Assembly (NCBI RefSeq): GCF_000333895.2
Contig: NZ_ANFM02000027.1
Span: 145,990-209,989, forward strand
Direction of reading: 5' to 3'
Length of the DNA: 64,000 nt
From: Grimontia indica
GTDB taxonomy: Bacteria > Pseudomonadota > Gammaproteobacteria > Enterobacterales > Vibrionaceae
The position numbers and the translations under genes are program-made. Position 1 is the first letter of the stretch; every line of letters starts with the position of its first letter. Of the stretch, positions 9,215-16,975 are shown one piece after another. The notes under the pieces are model-generated. The model had not been told where the DNA came from, did not search any database, and was given only the letters and a program-made list of their open reading frames with translations.

Positions 9215-9994
9215 ATGGCAGTTATAACTGAAGAAACCCGATTTAACGCAGATGTGTTGGAAGCGCCAATTATTGGCGTTGCCGCACAGATTGGGCGTCA
9301 TGACTCGGGAATGCACAAACACAACAAGCATCAGCTTCTGTTTGCTTCTTCAGGGTGCATGAGCATCAACCTGAACGGGTTGTGGTGTGTGCTGCCTCCA
9401 ATCCGTGCTGCCTGGATTCCAGCTGGCACGGTTCACTGCGCAGTGATGAGGAATGTGGTGGCTTATCGGTCATTGTATTTCGACGCGCAAATATCCCAGC
9501 ACCTTCCTAAAGACATCAAGATAATCGCTGTCAACGGCCTGCTAAGAGAACTCATCGAGCGTATGGCTTACTGGGAATGGGAAATGCCACAAGAAGATCA
9601 GCAAGCCATCTTCTCGCTGTTTTGTCAGGAGTTCGGCGATGCACAAGAAGAGCACTTCGCTTTGAAACTCCCTTCTGATCGCCGCCTAAAAGTTTGGCTT
9701 GAGGAAGTGATGGCAGGGAATGTGCTGCCAGAGCCTTTAGTCGAGATGGCAAAGGGTATTGGTGCCAGTGCCAAAACCATCAGTCGCATCTTCACTCGGG
9801 AAACGGGTATGCCTTATCAGTCCTGGCGACAACAATGGCGGTTGCAGGCATCTGTCGAGCGCTTGTCGGAAGGGGAAAGTGTGTCAGAAGTGGCGTCGGC
9901 GCTGAAATTTTCCAGCGATAGTGCATTTATCAGCTTCTTTAGGAAGATGACAGGCAACACACCGGGTCGCTATCTCAGAGAGCCCACCGAATAA
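9215..9994 (+). CDS. AraC-family regulator with cupin sensor domain
   Basis: 259 residues. An N-terminal cupin-like half (HKHNKHQLLFASSG, WIPAGTVHCAVM) is followed by a C-terminal AraC HTH pair (MAKGIGASAKTISRIFTRETGMPYQSW and ALKFSSDSAFISFFRKMTG). This is the RmlC/NimR-type group that commonly controls a divergent exporter. The divergent MFS pump, 98 bases away, is the natural target. Effector unknown. Confidence 0.85.
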   Translation: MAVITEETRFNADVLEAPIIGVAAQIGRHDSGMHKHNKHQLLFASSGCMSINLNGLWCVLPPIRAAWIPAGTVHCAVMRNVVAYRSLYFDAQISQHLPKDIKIIAVNGLLRELIERMAYWEWEMPQEDQQAIFSLFCQEFGDAQEEHFALKLPSDRRLKVWLEEVMAGNVLPEPLVEMAKGIGASAKTISRIFTRETGMPYQSWRQQWRLQASVERLSEGESVSEVASALKFSSDSAFISFFRKMTGNTPGRYLREPTE

Positions 9995-10073
9995 TAAATT
10001 TACAGTGCAAATTGTCATCTGAACGTCGCCTTGCACTCCCCATACAAATCATATCCATAATTTATCTCAGGTT

Positions 10074-10096
10074 GTAATGATAACCATTATCATCTA
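10074..10096. promoter_or_regulatory. Fur box
   Basis: AATGATAACCATTATCATC (10076-10094) matches the 7-1-7 Fur consensus TGATAATnATTATCA except at one base. It lies directly upstream of the TAAG microsatellite and the small gene at 10170, so iron control of that gene is likely. Confidence 0.8.
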
Positions 10097-10100
10097 GATT

Positions 10101-10138
<38 letters not shown>

Positions 10139-10169
10139 TGGATGAGATGGATTGACGATGGGGAATGAC

Positions 10170-10439
10170 ATGGATAGCAAACGCGTGAGGGGGAGAGGAG
10201 CCACCGCAGTTCAACACGTTGAAAAAGTGCAGCTTGAATTCAGTGTAGAAACACTTGAGCGCCTGTTTATGAACGGTCAATTGTGCGCTGCAGAGTTTAG
10301 CTGTTTAAATGCTCAATCAAAGAAAGTGGTTCAAGCGTTGTGCCTAAACACTTGCATGCACCGTGTGTGTAACGATAAAGAGCGTAAGACATTCGTGGAA
10401 GATAACCTTCTTATCGACAACAAAAATATTAGCTACTAA
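10170..10439 (+). CDS. Small conserved-looking cytoplasmic protein, probably Fur-regulated
   Basis: About 89 residues with no signal peptide or membrane helix. The C-terminal half carries several Cys (LCAAEFSCLNAQSK, ALCLNTCMHRVC) that could bind metal or be redox active. The start at 10170 is preferred for the GGGGA five bases upstream; in-frame starts at 10158 (ATG) and 10152 (TTG) are possible. It is preceded by the Fur box and the TAAG tract. I do not recognise a characterised family. Confidence 0.6.
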   Translation: MDSKRVRGRGATAVQHVEKVQLEFSVETLERLFMNGQLCAAEFSCLNAQSKKVVQALCLNTCMHRVCNDKERKTFVEDNLLIDNKNISY

Positions 10440-10634
10440 TTTTTTATATCCCATGCCTTGAATCTTTTCTATATCGCCCCAATATATAATTATTGGTGGT
10501 TCGGATTCGCCATTAACAAATGGTCTACATTTCAAAACTCCACCACCTAATAATCAAAGATTTAAAAGAAAATAAAAATTTTTTCTCTTTTTACACTTGA
10601 AAGTGTTTTGGTCCATCTCCAAATATAGTGGTGT

Positions 10635-10696
10635 AGAGGTTGTGGCGATATTCGTGCGACCTCTCGGATAAATCATTTAACTAAATTTAATATCGC
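10635..10696 (+). promoter_or_regulatory. Possible structured leader of hsp20
   Basis: Two perfect complementary pairs lie just before the ribosome site: AGAGGT (10635-10640) with ACCTCT (10659-10664), and GCGATATT (10645-10652) with AATATCGC (10689-10696). The second pair uses the loop of the first, so they form either alternatives or a pseudoknot next to GGAGG at 10703. A heat-sensing role is only suggested by the gene it precedes. The rest of 10440-10711 is AT-rich with no gene. Confidence 0.3.
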
Positions 10697-10714
10697 TTCA
10701 TTGGAGGATATATG

Positions 10715-11176
10715 ATGAAAACTATCGACTTGACCCCACTATACCGTAATAGCGTTGGCTTTGACCGTTTTGCCAATTTACTGGATAACGCGTTTCGCGC
10801 AGAAAGTGCTGCAGCGGGTTACCCTCCGTATAACATTGAATCGCTTGAAGACAGCAAGTATGCGATAACGCTTGCAGTTGCTGGCTTCACTCAAGAAGAG
10901 CTTCACATTAACGTCGAGCGTGGTGTGCTGACAATCCGTGGTGAGAAAGAGAAGGTAGAAGGTAAAAACTACCTGTACCAAGGCATTGCAAACCGTACTT
11001 TCGAGCGTAAGTTCAACCTGGCTGACTATGTTGAGGTCACCGGTGCAGATCTGGAAAATGGTCTGCTGAAGATTAACCTTCTGAAAGTTATTCCTGAAGC
11101 AATGAAAGCTAAGTCCATTGCAATCAATGGCGGTTCACCTTCTTCTATTGAAAACAAAGAAGAAGTTATTGCTTAA
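10715..11176 (+). CDS. Hsp20 small heat-shock chaperone, IbpA-like
   Basis: About 153 residues. A short N-terminal region (DLTPLYRNSVGFDRFANLLDNAF) leads into the alpha-crystallin domain (about 35-130, with PPYNIESLEDSKYAITLAVAGF, GVLTIRGEK and the NRTFERKFNLADYV strand). The C-terminal I-x-I-type motif that usually closes the domain appears as SIAI. IbpA-type proteins hold unfolded proteins for refolding by ClpB/DnaK. GGAGG at 10703-10707 fits the second of two adjacent ATGs (10715) best. Monocistronic. Confidence 0.92.
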   Translation: MKTIDLTPLYRNSVGFDRFANLLDNAFRAESAAAGYPPYNIESLEDSKYAITLAVAGFTQEELHINVERGVLTIRGEKEKVEGKNYLYQGIANRTFERKFNLADYVEVTGADLENGLLKINLLKVIPEAMKAKSIAINGGSPSSIENKEEVIA

Positions 11177-11204
11177 TTAAATTTCATGATGTTGCGTTAA
11201 ATAA

Positions 11205-11227
11205 AAGGGCTGATTCATTCAGCCCTT
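11205..11227. terminator. Bidirectional terminator between hsp20 and GNAT gene
   Basis: AAGGGCTGA and TTCAGCCCTT form a stem with a short loop. On the minus strand it is followed by TTTTATTT, so it fits best as the terminator of the 12352-to-11227 operon. Confidence 0.6.
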
Positions 11228-11682
11228 CATAGCACTAACTTCATTTTAATATGTTTAATGCCAGTTTTGGGAGAGGTATACACGTCACCTATTTTATTAA
11301 ATCCCAACTTTTCATAAAGCGGAATTGCATGCAGGCGTGCACTTAAAATAATATTTTTTGTTAAGTGCTTTTTAGCGTGGGCAACCAGTCGGCTAAGAAT
11401 GGCCTCTCCCAACCCATTGCGCTGGTGGTCTGGTGAAACTACCATTTGTGATATCTGCATGGTTGAATCATCCCGTTTGGTCAAACGACCATAAGCCAGC
11501 AATTCCCCGTCACAGATAGCCGCGAGATGCCGGCTGTTCTCTTCGTCCGCATCGAACAACACTTCCCAAGGTAGGCCTGGCTCTTCGAAAAACAACGCGT
11601 AACGAAGGCTCAAAGCCTGCTGATAATGCTCTGACTCTGTATCCAGCCAGAGGTATTCAATGTGCTTACCAAGCGTGTTCAT
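11227..11682 (-). CDS. GNAT-family N-acetyltransferase (ElaA-like)
   Basis: 151 residues. The GNAT acetyl-CoA loop is SPDHQRNGLGEAIL (the Q/RxxGxG/A motif), preceded by strand 4 MQISQMVV and followed by LHAIPLYEKLGFNKIG, the usual motif B. The N terminus RYALFFEEPGLPWE resembles ElaA/YitI-type proteins. It overlaps the upstream short-chain dehydrogenase by 17 bases, so the two are co-translated. The acceptor substrate is unknown. Confidence 0.8.
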   Translation of the reverse strand: MNTLGKHIEYLWLDTESEHYQQALSLRYALFFEEPGLPWEVLFDADEENSRHLAAICDGELLAYGRLTKRDDSTMQISQMVVSPDHQRNGLGEAILSRLVAHAKKHLTKNIILSARLHAIPLYEKLGFNKIGDVYTSPKTGIKHIKMKLVL

Positions 11683-12352
11683 AACCTTCCCAAGTGAAAA
11701 ATTTGCCGCTGTCTTTCATTGTCAGTGACTGAGTGAGTTTTACAATACCCTCTGCGCTCTCTTGCGCTGTGATATCGGCCTCGTCACCACCCATGTCGGT
11801 TTTCACCCATCCAGGATGTACCGGACACACAATAATGCTCTCTGCTTTCAGCTCCAACGCCAGTACCTGCATGACTTTGTTTACGGCAGCTTTAGAACTT
11901 CGGTAAGCCAACATTCCCGTGGACTCTCGGTTCAATGCTCCCATCTGGCTGGAAATAGTGAGGACCTTCGGTGAAGGGCTTTTCTTTAAGTTGCTGAGCA
12001 GAGAGCTAGTAACCATCAAAGGGCCGATGGTGTTTATCTCAAAGGTTTGTTTCCATCCTTCAACGTCCATGTTGCTGTAACTCTGATGGTCAGGACCAAT
12101 AACACCTGCGTTGTTCACCAAGACATCAATATGAGTGTCAGCAAGTGATGCAGCAAACGCTGTGATGCTTTGTGAGTCGGTCACTTCCAGAGGGTGAAGC
12201 GTTAATTGACCAGTTCCTTGCAACTGAGTCAGTGCAACGGGTGGCTCTGGTGTGCGATAGGTCGCGACCACTTTATCGCCTTTCGCAAGATAAGTTTTCA
12301 CTAGCTCCAAGCCTATTCCGCGCGCAGCGCCTGTAACCACAATAGTACTCAT
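11666..12352 (-). CDS. Short-chain dehydrogenase/reductase
   Basis: 228 residues. Rossmann motif TGAARGIG (residues 7-14), NNAG (about 87) and catalytic Ser with YRSSK (YxxxK) are all present, followed by PVHPGWVKTDMGG. The length and the C-terminal sequence resemble the CsgA/carbonyl-reductase-like classical SDRs. NAD(P)-dependent oxidoreductase with unknown substrate. It is the first gene of a two-gene operon with the GNAT protein. Confidence 0.88.
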   Translation of the reverse strand: MSTIVVTGAARGIGLELVKTYLAKGDKVVATYRTPEPPVALTQLQGTGQLTLHPLEVTDSQSITAFAASLADTHIDVLVNNAGVIGPDHQSYSNMDVEGWKQTFEINTIGPLMVTSSLLSNLKKSPSPKVLTISSQMGALNRESTGMLAYRSSKAAVNKVMQVLALELKAESIIVCPVHPGWVKTDMGGDEADITAQESAEGIVKLTQSLTMKDSGKFFTWEGYEHAW

Positions 12353-12505
12353 CCTATGACTCCTTTCTTGTACGATGATTTAGGCAGGCTATATGTCATT
12401 GAGATGACAAAAGAATGTTTGGGGGTAAATTTTGTCCTCAGTCGCAAAAATTGCGAGGTCAGGATTTAATCACATAAACTCAATCTATTACGTGTCGCGA
12501 AGAAA

Positions 12506-12542
12506 GTTACCCACAGAAACGGTGGATAACCCTTTGGGTAAC
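12506..12542. repeat. Inverted repeat with two DnaA-box-like 9-mers in a gene-free stretch
   Basis: GTTACCC (12506-12512) and GGGTAAC (12536-12542) are perfect inverses. They enclose TTACCCACA on the plus strand and TTATCCACC on the minus strand, each one mismatch from the DnaA box TTATnCACA. The surrounding 12353-12811 region contains no convincing gene. Confidence 0.4.
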
Positions 12543-12811
12543 GTTGAATTAATACAAACGTCATCTTGGGATAAAGCCGTCTGCTTAAAAAGCACGCGGG
12601 TTAAGCAGGGTGCAGTTAAACGCAGCAGGCTTTATTTTTGCCCCAAATTTGTCTGCGACGAAACAGGTTTCGTTATGTGTCTCGGTTCTTATCGAAATGT
12701 CAGGATCGTCTAGATTATCGGCACAGAAAAGATGGTTAGGTACTGTGAGATTGATGTTGAACAAAATTTGAACACTTTTTTCCAACAGATGAGATGGCAG
12801 ATCCTGCCGGA

Positions 12812-12839
12812 GAAAAAAAGCCCCGGAAATTCCGGGGCT
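12812..12839 (-). terminator. Intrinsic terminator of the GlxA-like regulator gene
   Basis: Read on the minus strand, AGCCCCGGAA/TTCCGGGGCT forms a strong GC stem followed by seven T. Confidence 0.88.
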
Positions 12840-12863
12840 GATGTCTTGGAAGATATTCAACGT

Positions 12864-13889
12864 TTAGCTGGCTATTTGTGCGCTCTCTAAGCTGACACTG
12901 CCGAGCGTCGGCTCTTGGTCTTGGCGCATGCCTACACGCTCTTCTCTTGGCGGAATGCCGTAGTAATCTCTGTAGCATTTGGAGAAGTGGGGTGTGGATA
13001 CAAACCCGCAGGCAATCGAGATTTCGATGATCGAGAGATTGGTCTGGATCAGAAGTTGTTTGGCCCGACTGAGCCTGAGGTGCAGATAGTAACGTGAAGG
13101 CGAACACTGAATATGTCGTTGGAACAGTCTTTCGAGTTGACGACGCGAGAGCTGTACGAGACCAGCGAGTTCGTCGATGCAGAAAGGCTCTTCGAGATTG
13201 GCTTCCATTAAGGATACGGTTTCGAGCAACTTAGGCTGCGCAGTGCCGATCAGGTTTCTCAACGGTATCTTCTGAACGTCTTCTGTATTTCTCACACGTT
13301 CGCACATGAACATTTCAGAGATGGCAGCACTCAGTTTGTTGCCGTGCTCTTTCGTGACCATATTGAGCATCATATCCATCGGTGCAGTTCCGCCCGCACT
13401 TGTCATGCGCTTCTCGTCAAGAGAGAAAAGTTTGTTGCTGACACGGACGGTGGGGAAAGCCTCCTGAAATCCAGCGAGGTATTCCCAGTGGATAGAGCAA
13501 GCTTTGTTCTGCATGATACCGGCTTTCGCCAAGAGATAGCTGCCCGTACAGATAGCACCAATGGTCACTTGCTTTCTGTCCAGTGAGCCCAGCCAATTCA
13601 GCAACTTTGGATTGGCTGCCTTTTCAATATCTAAGCCACCACAAATAATCACGATGTCCAAAGCTTGCTGAGAAGGGATGCCTTCATCGACACCTATCTG
13701 TAGCGAATCACTGGCTGATACCGCTTTGCCATCTTCGCTCAGTGTGTGCCAGCGGTACAAGGTCTCGCCTGACAACTGGTTTGCCATGCGCAATACTTCA
13801 ACCGCAGAAGCCATCGCTAGCATGGTAAAGCGGTCACACAGATAGAAACCGATGTTAACTGTTTGGCGTAGTGAGGATACTGTGCCCAT
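12864..13889 (-). CDS. GlxA-family transcriptional regulator (DJ-1/PfpI-like + AraC HTH), GbdR-like
   Basis: 341 residues from the ATG at 13889, which follows GGAGAGG; a longer open frame to 14102 lacks similarity and is not used. Residues 10-185 form the DJ-1/PfpI-like sensor domain (VNIGFYLCDRFTMLAMASAVEVLRMA, then AICTGSYLLAKAG), and residues 215-320 form the AraC HTH (FCIDELAGLVQLSRRQLERLF, ACGFVSTPHFSKCYRDYYGIPP). The opening resembles GbdR/CdhR regulators of glycine betaine and carnitine catabolism, but no such catabolic genes lie beside it, so the target is unknown. Confidence 0.85.
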   Translation of the reverse strand: MGTVSSLRQTVNIGFYLCDRFTMLAMASAVEVLRMANQLSGETLYRWHTLSEDGKAVSASDSLQIGVDEGIPSQQALDIVIICGGLDIEKAANPKLLNWLGSLDRKQVTIGAICTGSYLLAKAGIMQNKACSIHWEYLAGFQEAFPTVRVSNKLFSLDEKRMTSAGGTAPMDMMLNMVTKEHGNKLSAAISEMFMCERVRNTEDVQKIPLRNLIGTAQPKLLETVSLMEANLEEPFCIDELAGLVQLSRRQLERLFQRHIQCSPSRYYLHLRLSRAKQLLIQTNLSIIEISIACGFVSTPHFSKCYRDYYGIPPREERVGMRQDQEPTLGSVSLESAQIAS

Positions 13890-14090
13890 AGGAACCTCTC
13901 CATTCTCGGTTTGTTTTAAACCGTCCTTGTTTAATTTAGTTACAGCTCTTAGAGATTGGCGCAGTCCAGAACGCAGCTTCTCCCCTATGGGTAGGACAAT
14001 GTTAAAAAAAAGTAAAATTAATTTATTTGAAACACAGATGTCATGTGCTAAATGCTCTGTTTTAAGACAAAAGGAATGAAGATTTCTTAT

Positions 14091-14133
14091 AAAAACGGAC
14101 ACCTTGAGGCCGAATTTCCGGCACTCAAGGTGT
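14091..14133 (-). terminator. Intrinsic terminator of the psuK-psuG operon
   Basis: On the minus strand ACACCTTGAG...CTCAAGGTGT (14099-14108 with 14124-14133) forms a long stem with an inner GCCG/CGGC pair, followed by CCGTTTTT. Confidence 0.75.
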
Positions 14134-14176
14134 TTAGAGGTGTAATGAAATTTGAGGGTATTATTGAGAGTGAGCG

Positions 14177-15091
14177 TTAATCGCTGTATGCAACTGCAAT
14201 CTTAGCGGCGAGTGCTGCATTGTTAAGTACCAATGCAATGTTGGCTTTTAGGCTGTTTCCCGCGGTCTTTTCGGCCACTTTTGCCAACAAAAATGGTGTG
14301 GAATCCTTACCTTTTATGCCTTTGGCATCCATTTCTGTAATCGCAGCTTCAATGACGCTATCGATTTCTTCGTTCTTCAGAGCATGTTCTTCAGGTACAG
14401 GGTTAGCAATCACTGCGCCGCCTTTAAGTTTCATTTCCCACTTCGCTTTCAGTGCCGCCGCGATCAACTCAGGACTGTCGATTCGGTAGTCGACACCAAA
14501 CTGACTTTCGCGTGTATAAAACGCAGGCAGCGTTTCTGTGCCATAGCCAATCACGGGAACACCTTTGGTTTCGAGATACTCAAGTGTCAGTCCTAAATCG
14601 AGAATGGACTTAATTCCCGCGCACACAACGGCGACCTTGGTTTCTGCCAATTCTTCCAAGTCAGCAGAGATATCAAAACTGGTTTCGGCACCTCTGTGAA
14701 CGCCACCAATGCCCCCCGTGGCAAACACACGGATGCCTGCCATATCGGCCAGAATCATCGTGGATGCGACCGTGGTTGCACCGTCTGCTTTGTTCGCGAC
14801 AATGAAAGGAATATCGCGACGACTGGTTTTGATCGCTGACTGACCTTGCTGCCCTAGATACGTGATTTCTTCTTCGCTGAGACCCACTTTTAAACGGCCT
14901 TTGAGGATCGCGATAGTGGCAGGAATTGCCCCGTTATCACGCACCGCCTTTTCAACGCGCAGGGCAGTTTCCACATTTTCCGGATAAGGCATACCGTGGG
15001 AAATGATGGTGGATTCCAACGCGACAACAGGTTTGCCTTCTGACAAGGCTTGCTGAACGTCCGGGTGAATGTCGAGATAGGGGTTTAACAT
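14177..15091 (-). CDS. psuG: Pseudouridine-5'-phosphate glycosidase
   Basis: 304 residues. The enzyme cleaves the C-C glycosidic bond of pseudouridine 5'-phosphate to ribose 5-phosphate and uracil in the cytoplasm. Diagnostic segments include VVALESTIISHGMPYP (catalytic Glu), SAIKTSRRDIPF, MILADMAGIRVFATGGIGGVHRGAE, FDISADLEEL (Mn-binding Asp region) and VCAGIKSILDLG (catalytic Lys). Its first seven bases overlap the end of the upstream kinase gene, so kinase and glycosidase are translationally coupled, the normal psuK-psuG arrangement. Confidence 0.95.
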   Translation of the reverse strand: MLNPYLDIHPDVQQALSEGKPVVALESTIISHGMPYPENVETALRVEKAVRDNGAIPATIAILKGRLKVGLSEEEITYLGQQGQSAIKTSRRDIPFIVANKADGATTVASTMILADMAGIRVFATGGIGGVHRGAETSFDISADLEELAETKVAVVCAGIKSILDLGLTLEYLETKGVPVIGYGTETLPAFYTRESQFGVDYRIDSPELIAAALKAKWEMKLKGGAVIANPVPEEHALKNEEIDSVIEAAITEMDAKGIKGKDSTPFLLAKVAEKTAGNSLKANIALVLNNAALAAKIAVAYSD

Positions 15092-16176
15092 AAGGCTTCC
15101 TCTAGGCGCTGTAGCACCATCAATTCGGTAATGGTTGGGTTGATGGTTTGCATGTGCTCCATCGTTAACATGGCGCAGCCGAGCGCAAAGCGGCAGGATT
15201 CTGCGTCAGTCAGATTATTCATTTGTCCGTACACCAATCCGGCGAGAAAGGCATCTCCTGCGCCATTGGCATTGACCACATTGACTTTGGACGGACGGAT
15301 TAAGGCGGTGTCTTCTGCCGAGCGATAGAGGATGCCATCGGCGCCAAGGCTCAGGAACAAGCGGGTGATGCCTTGTTGAATGAACCAGTCTGCAATGTCG
15401 TCGATATCCTCATCGGAATTCAGCGGTAAACCAGAAATGGTCTCCGCTTCCAACAGGTTCGGTTTGAGTGTGTGGATATGTTTGAGATACGGTTTGGCTT
15501 TGATGGATTTCGCCGTCGACACCGTATCCAAATAGATGACTTGATCGTGAAACTTACTAAACAGGTAAGCGAGAACATCGTCGTTGAGGTTGGTATCGAT
15601 GATAATCGCCGCAGCGTGTTGGATAAGATCAGTATGTTGGGCGAGTAGCCCAATATTCAGGTGATCGAGAATCGACATGTCTGACACTGCAGCCAGCATA
15701 TCTCCATGGGCATCCAGTAGAGAAAGATAGGTGGATGTGGTCTGTCCGGTAAGCTGACTGACCGCTTTAACGTCCACGCCCGCTTTGCGCGTAGCTTCCA
15801 GTACCACATTGCCGTAGGCATCATCCCCAACCACTGAAATCAATTTAGTGTCGACGCCTAATCTCGCCAGGTTTTCTGCAATATTCCGACCTACACCGCC
15901 GGCCGAACCCGTGATTTTTCCGGGGTTGGAATCACGCTCGACCATCGCCACTTCCGGCTGACCCAGAATGTCCATATTGGTGCCGCCAATCACGACCACA
16001 TACTGTGGACGGTCAACAATATAGCCTTTTCCACGAATCACGCCTTTCCGCGTCATGTTCATAATATGCACAGCGACCGCAGAGCGACTGATATTCAGCT
16101 TGTCGGCAATACTCTGTTGCTGGATGAAAGGATCATCTTTGATCAATTGGAGGATTTCATCTTCGCGCGACGTCAT
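15085..16176 (-). CDS. psuK: PfkB-family pseudouridine kinase with N-terminal helix-turn-helix
   Basis: 363 residues from the ATG at 16176. Residues 1-55 are a winged helix (EILQLIKDDPFIQQQSIADKLNISRSAVAVHIMNMTRKGVI) and the rest is a PfkB sugar-kinase domain with GGTNMDILG, GGVGRNIAENLARLG and the ATP/catalytic motif NANGAGDAFLAG. This two-domain layout and length match E. coli YeiI/YeiC-type kinases. It would phosphorylate pseudouridine for PsuG. The HTH suggests that the kinase may regulate its own operon. No pseudouridine transporter lies nearby. Confidence 0.85.
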   Translation of the reverse strand: MTSREDEILQLIKDDPFIQQQSIADKLNISRSAVAVHIMNMTRKGVIRGKGYIVDRPQYVVVIGGTNMDILGQPEVAMVERDSNPGKITGSAGGVGRNIAENLARLGVDTKLISVVGDDAYGNVVLEATRKAGVDVKAVSQLTGQTTSTYLSLLDAHGDMLAAVSDMSILDHLNIGLLAQHTDLIQHAAAIIIDTNLNDDVLAYLFSKFHDQVIYLDTVSTAKSIKAKPYLKHIHTLKPNLLEAETISGLPLNSDEDIDDIADWFIQQGITRLFLSLGADGILYRSAEDTALIRPSKVNVVNANGAGDAFLAGLVYGQMNNLTDAESCRFALGCAMLTMEHMQTINPTITELMVLQRLEEALC

Positions 16177-16213
16177 GACACTTAACACCTGTTTGGTTGT
16201 TAAACAAATGTTA

Positions 16214-16241
16214 GTTTTAAATGAGGCGAGTAAACTGTCAA
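16214..16241 (-). promoter_or_regulatory. Candidate sigma-70 promoter of psuK-psuG
   Basis: On the minus strand TTGACA (16241-16236) is a perfect -35, and TAAAAC (16219-16214) a weaker -10, at 16-base spacing. The imperfect palindrome around TTGTTAAACAA near 16200 could be an operator. Confidence 0.45.
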
Positions 16242-16459
16242 TTACTGTTGAGCAACAATTAATCATTGTGTGACGGCATAGAAAAAATTTGTATAAAAAC
16301 CAGCCAGTTTTGACCATGCTCATACTATCCCGCACGTCGCATTACCGCTGTTTCGGGTCTCAATTCGGGAACAGGAAGGAGGTGGAATGGCTCTACACTT
16401 AGATCAAGTCTGTGTACGTAGACAGGCAGTTGTGATTGATTGGAAAGCAAGGAAAGCCA

Positions 16460-16975
16460 ATGGAAAACCAAGGTCAGCGTAGCGCTTTGACGGAGCAAGA
16501 GCGCGCGGTCGTGGCGGAAGCGATCAATTCGCTTAAAGCCAAGCCGGGCGCGTTGTTGCCAGTGTTACACCACATTCAGCATCAGTTGAGTTATGTGCCC
16601 CCGGCATCTGTGCCGATGATTGCGGACGGACTGAATTTGTCCAATGCCGATGTACATGGCGTGATCAGCTTTTACCATGAGTTTCGTCACCAGCCACCGG
16701 GTGGGCACGTTATTCAAATTTGCCGTGCTGAATCTTGTCAGTCAATGGGTTCACGCTCGCTGGAAAAGCACGCCACATCGCGGTTGGGTATTAGCTTTCA
16801 TGAAACGACCAAAGATAACAACTTCACTCTCGAACCCGTCTACTGTCTGGGCAACTGCATGTACTCGCCGTGTGTGAGAGTCGGTGATGATATCCACGGT
16901 GAAATGAACGATGAGGCATTCGACAACCTTGTCGATTCGTTGCTCACCCAAGTGATCGAGGTGAAAGCGCCATGA
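16460..16975 (+). CDS. fdsG: NAD-dependent formate dehydrogenase gamma subunit (NuoE-like)
   Basis: 171 residues from the ATG at 16460 (AAGGAAA upstream; a TTG at 16436 is less likely). A thioredoxin-like [2Fe-2S] protein with the cluster cysteines in ICRAESC and YCLGNC, the NuoE/FdsG pattern. It passes electrons in the soluble formate dehydrogenase complex. The stop overlaps the start of fdsB by four bases (ATGA). First gene of the fdsGBAD operon. Confidence 0.92.
   Translation: MENQGQRSALTEQERAVVAEAINSLKAKPGALLPVLHHIQHQLSYVPPASVPMIADGLNLSNADVHGVISFYHEFRHQPPGGHVIQICRAESCQSMGSRSLEKHATSRLGISFHETTKDNNFTLEPVYCLGNCMYSPCVRVGDDIHGEMNDEAFDNLVDSLLTQVIEVKAP

Noticed and set aside
12432..12713. Plus-strand frame of 93 codons
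   Set aside because: No recognisable protein, no ribosome site, and a competing frame on the other strand; treated as gene-free DNA.
13890..14102. Upstream extension of the GlxA-like gene
   Set aside because: The extra 71 residues show no similarity to the family, and the ATG at 13889 has a good ribosome site.
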